DNA of 64,000 nucleotides from positions 1,829,501 through 1,893,500 of the forward strand of contig RHDP01000001.1 in assembly GCA_003725745.1 (NCBI GenBank), given 5' to 3'. This DNA is from Streptomyces sp. I6 (GTDB lineage Bacteria; Actinomycetota; Actinomycetes; Streptomycetales; Streptomycetaceae). Both the position numbers and the translations under genes were made by a program. The notes beneath the pieces were generated by a model. That model was not told where the DNA came from. It did no database searches and saw only the letters and a list, made by a program, of their open reading frames with translations. Below, piece after piece: positions 54,128 to 63,243 of the stretch (its first letter is position 1; each line of letters starts with the position of its first letter).

Positions 54128-54880
54128 TCATCCCCCGTACGGCCGACGGGCCTTGGCCTCCCGGAGCGCGGCGCCCCACCAGGCGAGCTGGTCCAGCATC
54201 GACGTGACGGCGGCCTCGGGCGCGGCCGGATCCCGGTGCCGCCCCTCGTCGTCGAACTGCCGCCCGGCGTTCACGAAGGAGACGGTGTCCCGGACGGTGA
54301 CGGCGTGCACCTCGGCGAAGACCTGGCGCAGTTGTTCCACCGCGCGCAGCCCGCCGGAGATGCCGCCGTAGGAGAGGAATCCGACGGGCTTGGCCTGCCA
54401 CTCGGCGAAGTGCCAGTCGATGAGGTTCTTCAGCGCGGCGGGGAACGAGTGGTTGTACTCGGGAGTGAGCACGACGAAAACGTCGGCGCCCCCGAGCCGG
54501 GGCGAGACCTTGGCGAGTTCGGCGCGCACGGCCGCGCCGGGACTGCCGGAGAGCACGGTGGTGAGCTCCACCTCGGCGAGGTCGACGACGTCGACCGTGA
54601 AGTCCTCGCGGGCGCCGGCCCGGTCGAGGAACCAGCCGGCGACGACCGGCGCGAAGCGGCCCTCCCGGTTGCTGCCCACGATCAGGGCGAGCCTCAGGGG
54701 GCCGGCGGGCCCGGTCCCGGTAGCGGTCTCGAGAGCTGACCCGGTCACGGGGGCGGACCCGAACCCGGACCCGGTAGCGGTAGCGGTGGCGGACACGGTC
54801 CTGTCGGCGAGCCCGGCCCCCATGGCGGACGGGACGGTGGACAGGGGCGGGGCAGCGGATGCCTGCGGGGTGTGGTTCAT
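54128..54880 (-). CDS. NADPH-dependent FMN reductase
   Basis: A 250-residue flavodoxin-fold reductase. After ~58 low-complexity Thr/Gly/Ala residues, the core has LALIVGSNREGRFAPVVAGW (FMN phosphate loop), FTVDVVDLAEV, FVVLTPEYNHSFPAALKNLI (flavin-binding P-E-Y-N), LSYGGISGGLRAVEQLR and a C-terminal W-rich helix. It reduces FMN or a quinone with NADPH in the cytoplasm. It is divergent from soxR, whose regulon in Streptomyces often includes such reductases. ATG 54880; the repetitive head may be partly untranslated, since a later start is possible. Confidence 0.87.
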   Translation of the reverse strand: MNHTPQASAAPPLSTVPSAMGAGLADRTVSATATATGSGFGSAPVTGSALETATGTGPAGPLRLALIVGSNREGRFAPVVAGWFLDRAGAREDFTVDVVDLAEVELTTVLSGSPGAAVRAELAKVSPRLGGADVFVVLTPEYNHSFPAALKNLIDWHFAEWQAKPVGFLSYGGISGGLRAVEQLRQVFAEVHAVTVRDTVSFVNAGRQFDDEGRHRDPAAPEAAVTSMLDQLAWWGAALREAKARRPYGG

Positions 54881-54934
54881 ACGGATCAGCGTGATACTTA
54901 AACCATTATTGAAGTCAAGCGCTACGCTGGGGGC
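54881..54934. promoter_or_regulatory. Divergent soxR/FMN-reductase promoter
   Basis: TTAAAC (54898-54903) and TACGCT (54923-54928) are separated by 19 bases, the long spacer characteristic of MerR/SoxR-controlled promoters. The -10 ends six bases before the soxR ATG, so soxR is probably leaderless. The spacer includes a TTGA-AG-TCAA dyad at about 54909-54918. Confidence 0.65.
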
Positions 54935-55390
54935 ATGTCGCATCTCGCCTGGGACGCCAAGGAAGCCACGGTCGGTCAGCTCGCGGAGCGCAGCGGTGTC
55001 GCCCCCTCGGCACTGCGCTTCTACGAGAGCGAAGGGCTGATCACCAGCCGCCGCACCGCCGGCAACCAGCGGCGCTACAGCAGGGACACGCTGCGCCGGG
55101 TCGCGTTCATCCGGACCTCGCAGCGGCTCGGCATCCCCCTGGCCACCATCCGCGAGGTGCTGGGGCTGCTGCCGGACGACCGCACGCCCACCCGGGAGGA
55201 CTGGGCCCGGATCTCCGAGTGCTGGCGCGAGGACCTGGACGCGCGGATCCGTACGCTCCAGCGGCTCCGGGACAGCCTCACGGAGTGCATCGGCTGCGGC
55301 TGCCTGTCGCTGGACCGGTGTGTGCTGTCCAACCCCGGCGACGAACTGGCCGCGCACGGCCCCGGCCCCCGCCGTCTGATCGAGGACTGA
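54935..55390 (+). CDS. soxR: Redox-sensitive regulator SoxR
   Basis: A 151-residue MerR-family regulator. The winged HTH is VGQLAERSGVAPSALRFYES at 13-32, followed by LITSRRTAGNQRRY. The [2Fe-2S] site is intact: Cys118, Cys121, Cys123, Cys129 in CIGCGCLSLDRC. The sensor is activated by redox-cycling compounds; in Streptomyces SoxR responds to the organism's own pigments (such as actinorhodin) and switches on reductases and monooxygenases. It is divergent from an NADPH FMN reductase, a typical target. ATG start, probable leaderless transcript. Confidence 0.95.
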   Translation: MSHLAWDAKEATVGQLAERSGVAPSALRFYESEGLITSRRTAGNQRRYSRDTLRRVAFIRTSQRLGIPLATIREVLGLLPDDRTPTREDWARISECWREDLDARIRTLQRLRDSLTECIGCGCLSLDRCVLSNPGDELAAHGPGPRRLIED

Positions 55391-55680
55391 GCGCCCGGGA
55401 CGGACGACGGCCGGGACCGGTCGGGACCGGTCGGGACCGGTCGGGACCGCGGGCGGCCACCGTGACCCGCCGACCTGGCCCCCGGCCCCGGAGCGCACCG
55501 ACCACCCGATCGTCGATCGCGGGCGGCCATCGGACGTACGACTCGCTCGTCTTCGCCATGCGGACGATCGCGTTCCCCGGACCTCGGGGCCGGGGACGAG
55601 CGTCGCGAGGCGGCCGGAAGCCCCCGCGGGGCGGCCTGCTCGGCCCTTCGGCCGACACGGCGAGGCGCCGAGGGCCGCGC
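55391..55680. repeat. Intergenic with TCGGGACCGG repeats
   Basis: TCGGGACCGG is repeated about four times at 55412-55450 after soxR. CGATCGTCGATCG near 55507 is a small palindrome. No gene recognised. Confidence 0.6.
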
Positions 55681-55904
55681 ACTGGCGTCGGGCAGGGTTT
55701 GCCCGTCATGGAGCGGCGTCAGGTGCGGTGCATCGCAAGGCGCCGGATCGGCCTCGTCGTGGGCTTACTCTGCCGATTCGACTGATTCGGCCGATTCGGC
55801 TGAATCAGCTGAATCAGCAACGCCGTGCGTCGTCGCGAGGAGCGTCGCGAGGGGCGTCGCGAGGGGCGTCGCGAGGGGGCGAACGCCGCCTGATGCGGCA
55901 CTAG
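55681..55904. mobile_element. MITE-like element, copy 2
   Basis: Homologous to 33149-33356 at both ends and in the middle. The left end (GGCGTCGGGCAGGGTTTGCCCG) is slightly eroded, while the right end (GAACGCCGCCTGATGCGGCA then CTAG) is complete. Inserted in it are dyads of CTGATTCGG/CTGAATCAG (55785-55818) and four copies of the 11-base unit GCGTCGCGAGG (55836-55880). It ends ten bases before the aminotransferase ATG. Confidence 0.7.
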
Positions 55905-55913
55905 GCTGGGCGG

Positions 55914-56699
55914 ATGACGAACCGGCCGGACGTGCACATCGAGATCGGCGGCCAGCCGGCCACCGGGCTCGATCCCGCCGTGGTGCCGCTCCTCCAGGGT
56001 GCCTACGGCCACTACACCGCCATGCAGGTGCGCGACGGCCGGACCCGGGGACTGCCGCTGCACCTGGAGCGGCTGGACCACGCGACACGCGAGCTGTTCG
56101 GCACGGACCTCGACGGGGACCGCGTGCGGGCGCTGGTGCGCCACGCGCTCGGCGGAAGCGGCCGGAGCGACGCGGCCGTACGGGTGTACGTGTACGGGGC
56201 GGCTGCCGGAGGCGGTGCGCCGACGGTGGTGGTGACCGTGCGGGAGCCGCGGACCATGCCTCCCCGCCCGCGGAGCATGATGCCGGTGCCGTTCCTGCGG
56301 CCGGTCCCGCACATCAAGCACGCGGGCGGGGTCGGCCAGGCGTACTACGGACGCGCCGCCGCCTTGGCGGGCTTCGACGACGCGCTGCTGACCGGCCCCG
56401 GCGGGGAGATCGCGGAGGGCCATGCCGCCAACGTCGCCTTCTGGAACGGCACCTCGCTGGTCTGGCCGGAGGCACCGGCGCTGCGCGGGATCACCATGGC
56501 TCTGCTGGAGAGGCTGCTGCCATCCGTGCGGCGGGAGGTGCGGCTCGCGGATCTCGGCGGGTACCCGGCTGCGGCGCTGGTGAACTCCCAGGGCGTGGCA
56601 CCGGTCCACCGGATCGGCACGACGGAGTTCGCGGTGGACGAAGAGCTGATGCGGCGCCTGGCCGAGGCGTACGCGGCGGTCCCCTGGGACAGGATCTGA
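55914..56699 (+). CDS. Class IV aminotransferase
   Basis: A 261-residue PLP fold-type IV enzyme (branched-chain aminotransferase / D-amino-acid aminotransferase / aminodeoxychorismate lyase group). PLP Lys135 lies in VPHIKHAGG; GEIAEGHAANVAFW and the phosphate-binding LRGITMALL follow. The family member cannot be fixed by eye. The ATG starts ten bases after the MITE right end; a TAGGCT box at 55902-55907, formed across that junction, lies six bases before the ATG, so the promoter may partly come from the MITE and the mRNA may be leaderless. Monocistronic. Confidence 0.88.
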   Translation: MTNRPDVHIEIGGQPATGLDPAVVPLLQGAYGHYTAMQVRDGRTRGLPLHLERLDHATRELFGTDLDGDRVRALVRHALGGSGRSDAAVRVYVYGAAAGGGAPTVVVTVREPRTMPPRPRSMMPVPFLRPVPHIKHAGGVGQAYYGRAAALAGFDDALLTGPGGEIAEGHAANVAFWNGTSLVWPEAPALRGITMALLERLLPSVRREVRLADLGGYPAAALVNSQGVAPVHRIGTTEFAVDEELMRRLAEAYAAVPWDRI

Positions 56700-56964
56700 C
56701 CGTACGACGCGGTGCCCTCGCGGAGCGCGCCGCCCGCCCTCTCACTCGTTCGGCGCGGTCGCTCGCACCGCCCGGCCAATGGCGCAATCGCACCGCTGTG
56801 ACCTGCGGCGACACCCCCGGTGCAACACGACACGCCGTACGGCTCGTGCGTATCTGATCGCCCATCAGCAGGCGTGGCGGGCTGTCTGCCCCTTACCTCT
56901 TGAGGTGTAGGAACGGCCTCCGGCACCACGGTCCGGCGGCACGGCCAACGCCCCGGAGGACGTC

Positions 56965-57483
56965 ATGCGCACCACCGCCCGCCTGCTGGCCGGACCCGCG
57001 CTCGCGGCCGCCTGCGTCGGTGCGGCGGCCGCGCCCGCCGCCCGGGCGGCGGACCCCGGGACGCTGACGCTGTCCCCCTCCAGCACCACCGCCGGTGCCT
57101 CCGTGACCGCGAGTACCACCGCATGCGGCAGGCGCGGTCACGGCACGGGCGACGCCGGGTCGCTCGGCGCGGAACGTTTCGACCTGGCACCCGGCGCCGG
57201 CGAGGGCGCCACGGCCACCGCGGCCGGCAGGTTCACGGTGCCCGAGGACACCGATCCGGGGACGTACATGGTCTCCGTGCTCTGCGACAACGGCAGCAAG
57301 GCCTTCGGGGACCTCGTGGTGCGGGCCCACGGGCACGAACCGAGCGGCCATGTGAAGACGGGAGTCGGCGGCAGCGTCGGCCCCGACATCACCCAGATCA
57401 CGGCGGGGGCGGCCGTCCTGGCCGCGGCCGCCGTCGGCGGGACCTGGCTCCTGCGCCGTCGGGCGAGCGGCGCGCAGGGCTGA
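56965..57483 (+). CDS. Secreted wall- or membrane-anchored protein
   Basis: A 172-residue exported protein. Signal peptide MRTTARLLAGPALAAACVGA to ARA (1-28), an Ig-like beta domain (TLTLSPSSTTAGASVTASTT ... FTVPEDTDPGTYMVSVLCDN) with cysteines in ACG and VLCD likely bridged, then a C-terminal helix and basic tail (ITAGAAVLAAAAVGGTWLLR then RRAS) like a sortase substrate, though there is no LPxTG-type pentapeptide. It lies 130 bases upstream of a class F sortase. Common in Streptomyces; function unknown. The ATG is preceded by GGAGG. Confidence 0.8.
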   Translation: MRTTARLLAGPALAAACVGAAAAPAARAADPGTLTLSPSSTTAGASVTASTTACGRRGHGTGDAGSLGAERFDLAPGAGEGATATAAGRFTVPEDTDPGTYMVSVLCDNGSKAFGDLVVRAHGHEPSGHVKTGVGGSVGPDITQITAGAAVLAAAAVGGTWLLRRRASGAQG

Positions 57484-57613
57484 CGGAGAGCGTTCGCGCT
57501 CGGCCTCCACCGTCCCTCGTACCGCCGTCCCCGCCCCCGTCACGCCTCGTCCGGCTGACGGGGCGGGGAGTTCCCCCCACCCGGCCGGGCGCCCGGGGAG
57601 TCAGGAGGAGCCC

Positions 57614-58234
57614 ATGAAGTCGAACGGGTTGCTGCTGGCCCTGGCGGTCTGCGCCGGGGTGTGGCTGGTGCAGAACGGGGCGCGGCCCGTCACCCCGCCC
57701 GCCCCCTCCGCCGCCGAGGCCTTCACCGCCGGCCGGCACACGGACGCCGCCGCACCCCCGCTGCCGCCGTCGCCCCCGGTGCGCTTGCGCATCCCGCGGA
57801 TCGCCGTGGACACCCCGCTGACCCGCCTCGGACTGGCCTCCGACGGCAGCCTGGAGGTCCCTCCCGCCGGCCGGGGCGGAGTGGCCGGCTGGTACGGCGG
57901 CGGCACCACCCCGGGCGCCCGGGGCACCGCGATCGTGGCCGGCCATGTCGACGACGCCGACGGACCCGCCGTCTTCTACAAACTGGGCACCCTGAAGAAG
58001 GGGAACCGCGTCGAGGTGCTCCGCGAGGACGGCCGCACGGCGGTGTTCACGGTCGACGCGGTGGAGGTGTACGAGAACGACGCCTTCCCCGACCGGAAGG
58101 TGTACGGAGCCGCGCGCCGGGCCGAACTGCGGGTGATCACCTGCGGCGGCCCTTTCGACCCGCGCACGGGCTACCGGGGCAACGTGGTGGCCTTCGCGCA
58201 CCTGATCGGGGTGCGCGGACCGGTCCGGTCCTGA
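57614..58234 (+). CDS. Class F sortase
   Basis: A 206-residue transpeptidase-fold protein with an N-terminal signal anchor (LLLALAVCAGVWLVQ). The sortase domain (about 56-203) has the catalytic triad His111 (IVAGHVD), Cys177 (RVITCGG) and Arg188 (TGYRGN). Class F sortases are characteristic of actinobacteria; targets are mostly unknown. AGGAGGAG precedes the ATG. The upstream gene encodes an exported protein with a sortase-like C-terminal anchor, so a functional pair is possible. Confidence 0.92.
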   Translation: MKSNGLLLALAVCAGVWLVQNGARPVTPPAPSAAEAFTAGRHTDAAAPPLPPSPPVRLRIPRIAVDTPLTRLGLASDGSLEVPPAGRGGVAGWYGGGTTPGARGTAIVAGHVDDADGPAVFYKLGTLKKGNRVEVLREDGRTAVFTVDAVEVYENDAFPDRKVYGAARRAELRVITCGGPFDPRTGYRGNVVAFAHLIGVRGPVRS

Positions 58235-58532
58235 GAGCGCGCCGCGCCCTCGGGGCGGTACGCACCGCCCTGCGGTGGCCGCGGCCTGCGGCGATCCCGG
58301 CTCCGAGGGTCCGGCAGCCGTGGCCCCGGCGGGTGCGGCCCTCCGGTGGCCCCGGCCGCATCGGGGTTCCCGCCCTCCGGTGATTCGCGGCCCCGCCACC
58401 CGCCGGGGCGGCGGGGCCGCGCGAACCCACGAGCAGGCGCGCCCCGGCTCCCCCGAACCACGAGCAGCCCCCGGATCCACGAGCAGTCGCCGGCCCCCCG
58501 AGCAGCCGCCCGACCGCACTCCCCGCAAGCCC

Positions 58533-59312
58533 TCAGCCCGACCACTGGTCGAACGCCAGTTTCGCCACCAGCGAGAACACGACCACGAGCAGCACGCCGC
58601 GGACGAACTCCGCGCCCCTGCGGAGCGCCGTCCACGCGCCGAACATCCCGCCCGCCAGGTTGAAGACCGCCATCAGCGCGGCCAGATGCCACAGCACCGT
58701 CCCCTGGTAGGCGAACATCGCGAGGGCGCCGGCGTTGGTGCACACGTTGACGATCTTGGCGGTGGCGGAGGCCGCGACCAGGTCCAGATGGAGCACGGCG
58801 GTCAGGGCGAGCACCAGGAAGGTGCCGGTGCCGGGCCCGAACAGGCCGTCGTAGAAGCCGATCCCGCCGCCGACCAGGACGACCGCGGTGGCGATCCGGG
58901 CGCGGGTGACCGGCCCCCGGTCCCCATGGGTGCCGAAGGAGGGGCGCAGCAGGACGAACGCCGCGACACCCAGCAGCACCACCATGATCACCGGCCGGAG
59001 CGCGTCGCTGCTGATGCCCGCCGCGAAGAACGCCCCGCCCATGGAGCCGGCGAGCGCGGCGAGTCCGATCCGCACGGCCGTCCCCACCTGCACCGGGGCC
59101 TTGCGGACGTAGGTGACCGCCGCGCCGGTGGTGCCGACGATGGCGACCGCCTTGTTGGTGCCGAGGATCTGCGCGGCGGGCACCTGCGGCATGCCCAGCA
59201 GCAGCGCCGGAAGGAGCAGCAGCCCGCCGCCGCCGACCACCGCGTCGATCCAGCCGGCCGCCAGTGCGGCGGCACACAGGAGGACGAGGGTGGTCAGCGG
59301 TATGTCGGGCAT
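58533..59312 (-). CDS. TauE/SafE sulfite/anion exporter family
   Basis: A 259-residue membrane protein with about eight helices. Family signatures: AAGWIDAVVGGGGLLLLPAL at the start, GTNKAVAIVGTTGAAVTYVR, GGGIGFYDGLFGPGTGTFLV at the second repeat, and LAGGMFGAWTALRR. Members export organosulfur or sulfite-like anions. The location by the nitrite reductase operon suggests, but does not prove, nitrite or sulfite traffic. Start at ATG 59312, which removes nine non-family residues. Confidence 0.87.
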   Translation of the reverse strand: MPDIPLTTLVLLCAAALAAGWIDAVVGGGGLLLLPALLLGMPQVPAAQILGTNKAVAIVGTTGAAVTYVRKAPVQVGTAVRIGLAALAGSMGGAFFAAGISSDALRPVIMVVLLGVAAFVLLRPSFGTHGDRGPVTRARIATAVVLVGGGIGFYDGLFGPGTGTFLVLALTAVLHLDLVAASATAKIVNVCTNAGALAMFAYQGTVLWHLAALMAVFNLAGGMFGAWTALRRGAEFVRGVLLVVVFSLVAKLAFDQWSG

Positions 59313-59505
59313 GGCCGCGACCCTACGGAGACGATGCATGCGCCGTCCATCAAACCCGTGAGTCTTGAGCTACCTCTGAGGTTCCCCGAGCCGCCGTCAC
59401 CGGCAGGGCCCCTCACACACCGGGACGGCGGGAGCTGAGGGCAGTGTTCCGCGCGGGAAACAACCGGGATGCCGACGGGTAACACCCGCCCCTCAGTCTG
59501 CGTAC

Positions 59506-60731
59506 ATGGATTCGAGGATCGTGGTGGTCGGCGCCGGGATGGCGGGAGCACGGCTGGCGCGGCAGCTCGCCCCGGCGTACGACGTCACGCTGCTCGGCGA
59601 GGAGCCGCACGCCCCCTACAACAGGGTGCTGCTGGCCGACGTCCTGGCGGGCCGGTACGGCCCCGAGGTGATCGCGCTGCCCCCGGTCCCGGGGACGCGG
59701 CCGAGGTGCGGCGCCGGGTGCGGGCGGTGCGGATCGACCGCGGGGCGCGGACCGTGCACTGCGCGGACGGCACGGCCGTGGTGTACGACCGCCTGGTGCT
59801 GGCGACCGGCTCGAACCCGGTGCTGCCGCCGCTGCGCGGGCTCGACGGCGGACTGCCCGGCGGGGTGCACCCCTTCCGCACCCTCGACGACTGCCTGGCG
59901 CTGTCGGCCGCGGCCCGGCCCGGGAGCCGCGCGGTCGTCGTCGGCGGCGGGCTGCTCGGCGTCTCGGCCGCGCGGGCGCTGGCGGAACGCGGCACGGACG
60001 TGGTCGTCGCCCACCAGGGGCCGACCCTGATGGACCGCCATCTCGACCCGGAGGCGGGCGGCCTGGTGCGCCGGCATCTGGAGGGCCTCGGCGCGGAGGT
60101 CCACACCGAGTGCCACGCCCGGGGGCTGCGCCACCGCGACGGTGCCGTCACCGGCGTCGAACTCGCCGACGGCTTCGTCCTCGACGCCGACCACGTCGTC
60201 CTCGCCTGCGGCGTCCGGCCCCGTGTCGGCCTCGCAGCGGACGCCGGCCTCACGGTCCGCCGGGGTGTCGTCGTCGACGACACCCTGACCACATCCGACC
60301 CGCGCGTCCACGCCATCGGCGACTGCGCGGAGCACGCGGGCACCGTCTACGGGCTCGCGGCCCCCGCCCTGGAACAGGCCGACGTGCTCGCGTCGGTCCT
60401 GACGGCCGACCCCGTACCGGGCCGGGAACCGGCCGGCCGGCGCTACACCGGCACCCGCTCCCTCACCCGGCTCACCCTCGGATCCGCCGGCGCCTTCGAC
60501 GTCGCCGCGTTCGGGGAGCCCTCGCCGCGGCCCGGGGACGACGTCGTCCGCCTCGCCGACGCCACCCGCGGCGCCTACCGGAAGGTCGTCGTCCGCGGCG
60601 ACCGGCTCGTCGGCGGCGTACTCCTCGGCGACCTCGCCTCCGTCGGCGCGCTCGCCCGGGCCTGGGAGGGCGACGAACCGCTCCCGGACGCACCCCTGCT
60701 CCACCTGCTCACCACCGATGGAGGACTCTGA
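59506..60731 (+). pseudogene. NAD(P)/FAD oxidoreductase (NirB-N-like), frameshifted
   Basis: A flavoprotein of about 409 residues resembling the N-terminal half of NirB or NasB: IVVVGAGMAGARLARQLAPA, PYNRVLLADVLAGR, then after one missing G in GGTCCCGGGGACG (near 59695) DAAEVRRRVRAVRIDRG, VLATGSNPVLPP, VVGGGLLGVSAARALAERG, HAIGDCAEHAG and a C-terminal domain. It likely supplies electrons from NAD(P)H to the nitrate or nitrite reductase. Its stop lies one base before nirB, sharing the GATGGAGG ribosome site, so it is the first gene of the nirBD operon. Probably intact in the organism. Confidence 0.83.
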
Positions 60732-60732
60732 G

Positions 60733-63243
60733 ATGACCACCCCCACGATCGTGCTCGTCGGCCACGGGATGGTCGGCCAGCACTTCCTGGAGGCCCTCGC
60801 CGAACGGGGAGTCACCGGTCGCGCTCGGATCGTCGTGCTGTGCGAGGAGCCCCGCCCCGCCTACGACCGGGTCCAGCTCACCTCGTACTTCTCCGGCCGG
60901 ACGCCCGACGAGCTGTCCCTCGTCGAGGACGGGTTCATGGCGCGGCACGGCATCGAACTCCACCTGGACGACCCGGCGGAGCACATCGACCGCGCCGCCC
61001 GCACGGTCACCTCCCGCGGCGGGCGGACGTTCCCGTACGACTCGCTCGTCCTGGCCACCGGCTCCTACCCGTTCGTGCCGCCCGTCCCGGGCCGGGACGC
61101 CGAGGGCTGCTTCGTCTACCGCACCATCGAGGACCTCCTCGCCATCGAGGAGTACGCCAAGACCTCCCGCACCGGGGCGGTCGTCGGCGGCGGACTCCTC
61201 GGGCTGGAGGCGGCCGGCGCGCTCAAGGGCCTGGGCCTGGACACCCATATCGTGGAGTTCGCGCCCCGGCTGATGCCGGTGCAGGTCGACGCCGGCGGCG
61301 GCGCCGCGCTGCTGCGCACCGTCGAGGGCATGGGCCTGACCGTCCACACCGGCGTCGGCACCCGGGAGATCGTCGCCGACGGCCCCGCCGTCACCGGCAT
61401 GAACCTCTCCGACGGCTCGTCGCTCGCCACCGACCTGGTGGTCTTCTCCGCCGGCGTGCGCCCCCGCGACCAGCTGGCCCGCGACACCGGCCTCGCCGTC
61501 GGCGAACGCGGCGGCATCGCCGTCGACGAGCACTGCCGCACCTCCGACCCCGACGTGTACGCGATCGGCGAGTGCGCCCTCGCCACCGACGGGCGGGTCT
61601 ACGGGCTCGTCGCACCCGGCTACGAGATGGCGAAGACCGTCGCGGACATCCTCGCCGACCGGACCTCCGGCACCACCTTCACCGGCGCCGACACCTCCAC
61701 CAAACTGAAGCTCCTCGGCGTGGACGTGGCCTCGTTCGGCGACGCGCACGGCACGGCCGACGGCTGCCTCGACGTCGTCTACTCCGACTCCCGCTCCGGG
61801 GTCTACAAGAAGCTGGTCGTCGCGGCGGACGGCGCCCTGCTCGGCGGCGTCCTCGTCGGCGACGCCGACTCCTACGGCATGCTCCGCCCCCTCACCGGCT
61901 CCGTACCGCCCGTGCCGCCCGAGCAGCTCGTGCTGCCCGCCGGCGCCGGGGCGCCCGCGGCCCTCGGCCCGTCAGCGCTGCCCGACGAGGCCGTGGTCTG
62001 CTCCTGCCACAACGTCACCAAGGCCGGGATCCGCGCCCACACCACCCTGCCCGAGGTGAAGAAGTGCACCAAGGCGGGCACGGGCTGCGGAAGCTGCGTC
62101 AAGGTCATCGGCCAGCTGCTGCCGCAGGCCGCCGACCAGGGCCTGTGCGGCTGCTTCTCCTACACCCGCAGTGAGCTGTACGAGATCGCCCGCACCCTCG
62201 GCCTCGCCTCGTACGCCGCACTGCTCGACTCCCACGGGCGGGAGGAGGCCCGCGGCGGCGACGGCTGCGAGATCTGCAAGCCCGCCGTCGGCTCGATCCT
62301 GGCCAGCCTCGGCGGCGGCTACATCCTCGACGGCGAGCAGGGGGCCCTCCAGGACACCAACGACCACTTCCTCGCCAACCTGCAGCGCAACGGCTCCTAC
62401 TCGATCGTGCCGCGCATCCCCGGCGGCGAGATCACCCCCGAGAAACTCATCGTGATCGGCGAGGTGGCCCGGGACTTCGGCCTCTACACCAAGATCACCG
62501 GCGGTCAGCGGATCGACATGTTCGGCGCCCGCGTGGACCAGCTGCCCGCGATCTGGACCCGCCTGGTCGACGCCGGCTTCGAGTCGGGCCACGCGTACGG
62601 GAAGTCGCTGCGCACGGTCAAGTCGTGCGTGGGGCAGACCTGGTGCCGCTACGGAGTCCAGGACAGCGTCCGCATGGCGATCGACCTCGAACTGCGCTAC
62701 CGCGGCCTGCGCGCCCCCCACAAGCTGAAGTCGGCGGTCTCCGGCTGCGCCCGCGAGTGCGCGGAGGCGCAGTCCAAGGACTTCGGCGTGATCGCCACCG
62801 CCAACGGCTGGAACCTGTACGTGGGCGGCAACGGCGGGGCCACCCCGCGCCACGCGGACCTGCTCGCCCAGGACCTGTCCGACACCGAACTCGTCCGGCT
62901 CATCGACCGGTTCCTGATGTTCTACATCCGCACCGCGGACCGCCTGGAGCGCACCTCGGTCTGGCTGGAGCGCCTGGAGGGCGGACTCGGCCACCTGCGG
63001 GACGTCGTGGTGCACGACTCCCTCGGGCTCTGCGGCGAACTGGAGGCGATGATGGCCCGCCACGTGGCCGGCTACCGCGACGAATGGGCCCAGACCCTCG
63101 ACGACCCGGACCGGCTGCGCCGCTTCGTGTCGTTCGTGAACGCCCCGGGCGCACCGGACCCCTCCGTGAAGTTCGTCCCCGAGCGGGACCAGATCAAGCC
63201 GGACCTCACCGTACTCACCCTGGAAGGGACACTCGCCCGATGA
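60733..63243 (+). CDS. nirB: Nitrite reductase (NADH) large subunit
   Basis: An 836-residue NirB. The FAD/NAD domains have VLVGHGMVGQHFLEAL and GAVVGGGLLGLEAAGALKGL. The bfd-like [2Fe-2S] domain has CSCHNV and CTKAGTGCGSC (about 417-455), with a further Cys pair in GCEICKPAVGS. The siroheme/[4Fe-4S] domain has KSCVGQTWCRYG and SGCARECAEAQSKD (about 630-680), the four cluster cysteines. It reduces nitrite to ammonium with six electrons from NADH in the cytoplasm. The ATG at 60733 is chosen for the GGAGG eight bases upstream. Overlaps nirD by four bases. Confidence 0.96.
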   Translation: MTTPTIVLVGHGMVGQHFLEALAERGVTGRARIVVLCEEPRPAYDRVQLTSYFSGRTPDELSLVEDGFMARHGIELHLDDPAEHIDRAARTVTSRGGRTFPYDSLVLATGSYPFVPPVPGRDAEGCFVYRTIEDLLAIEEYAKTSRTGAVVGGGLLGLEAAGALKGLGLDTHIVEFAPRLMPVQVDAGGGAALLRTVEGMGLTVHTGVGTREIVADGPAVTGMNLSDGSSLATDLVVFSAGVRPRDQLARDTGLAVGERGGIAVDEHCRTSDPDVYAIGECALATDGRVYGLVAPGYEMAKTVADILADRTSGTTFTGADTSTKLKLLGVDVASFGDAHGTADGCLDVVYSDSRSGVYKKLVVAADGALLGGVLVGDADSYGMLRPLTGSVPPVPPEQLVLPAGAGAPAALGPSALPDEAVVCSCHNVTKAGIRAHTTLPEVKKCTKAGTGCGSCVKVIGQLLPQAADQGLCGCFSYTRSELYEIARTLGLASYAALLDSHGREEARGGDGCEICKPAVGSILASLGGGYILDGEQGALQDTNDHFLANLQRNGSYSIVPRIPGGEITPEKLIVIGEVARDFGLYTKITGGQRIDMFGARVDQLPAIWTRLVDAGFESGHAYGKSLRTVKSCVGQTWCRYGVQDSVRMAIDLELRYRGLRAPHKLKSAVSGCARECAEAQSKDFGVIATANGWNLYVGGNGGATPRHADLLAQDLSDTELVRLIDRFLMFYIRTADRLERTSVWLERLEGGLGHLRDVVVHDSLGLCGELEAMMARHVAGYRDEWAQTLDDPDRLRRFVSFVNAPGAPDPSVKFVPERDQIKPDLTVLTLEGTLAR

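Noticed and set aside
57398-58528. 376-codon minus-strand frame opposite the sortase
   Set aside because: Complement of the sortase gene, whose catalytic triad and ribosome site are clear.
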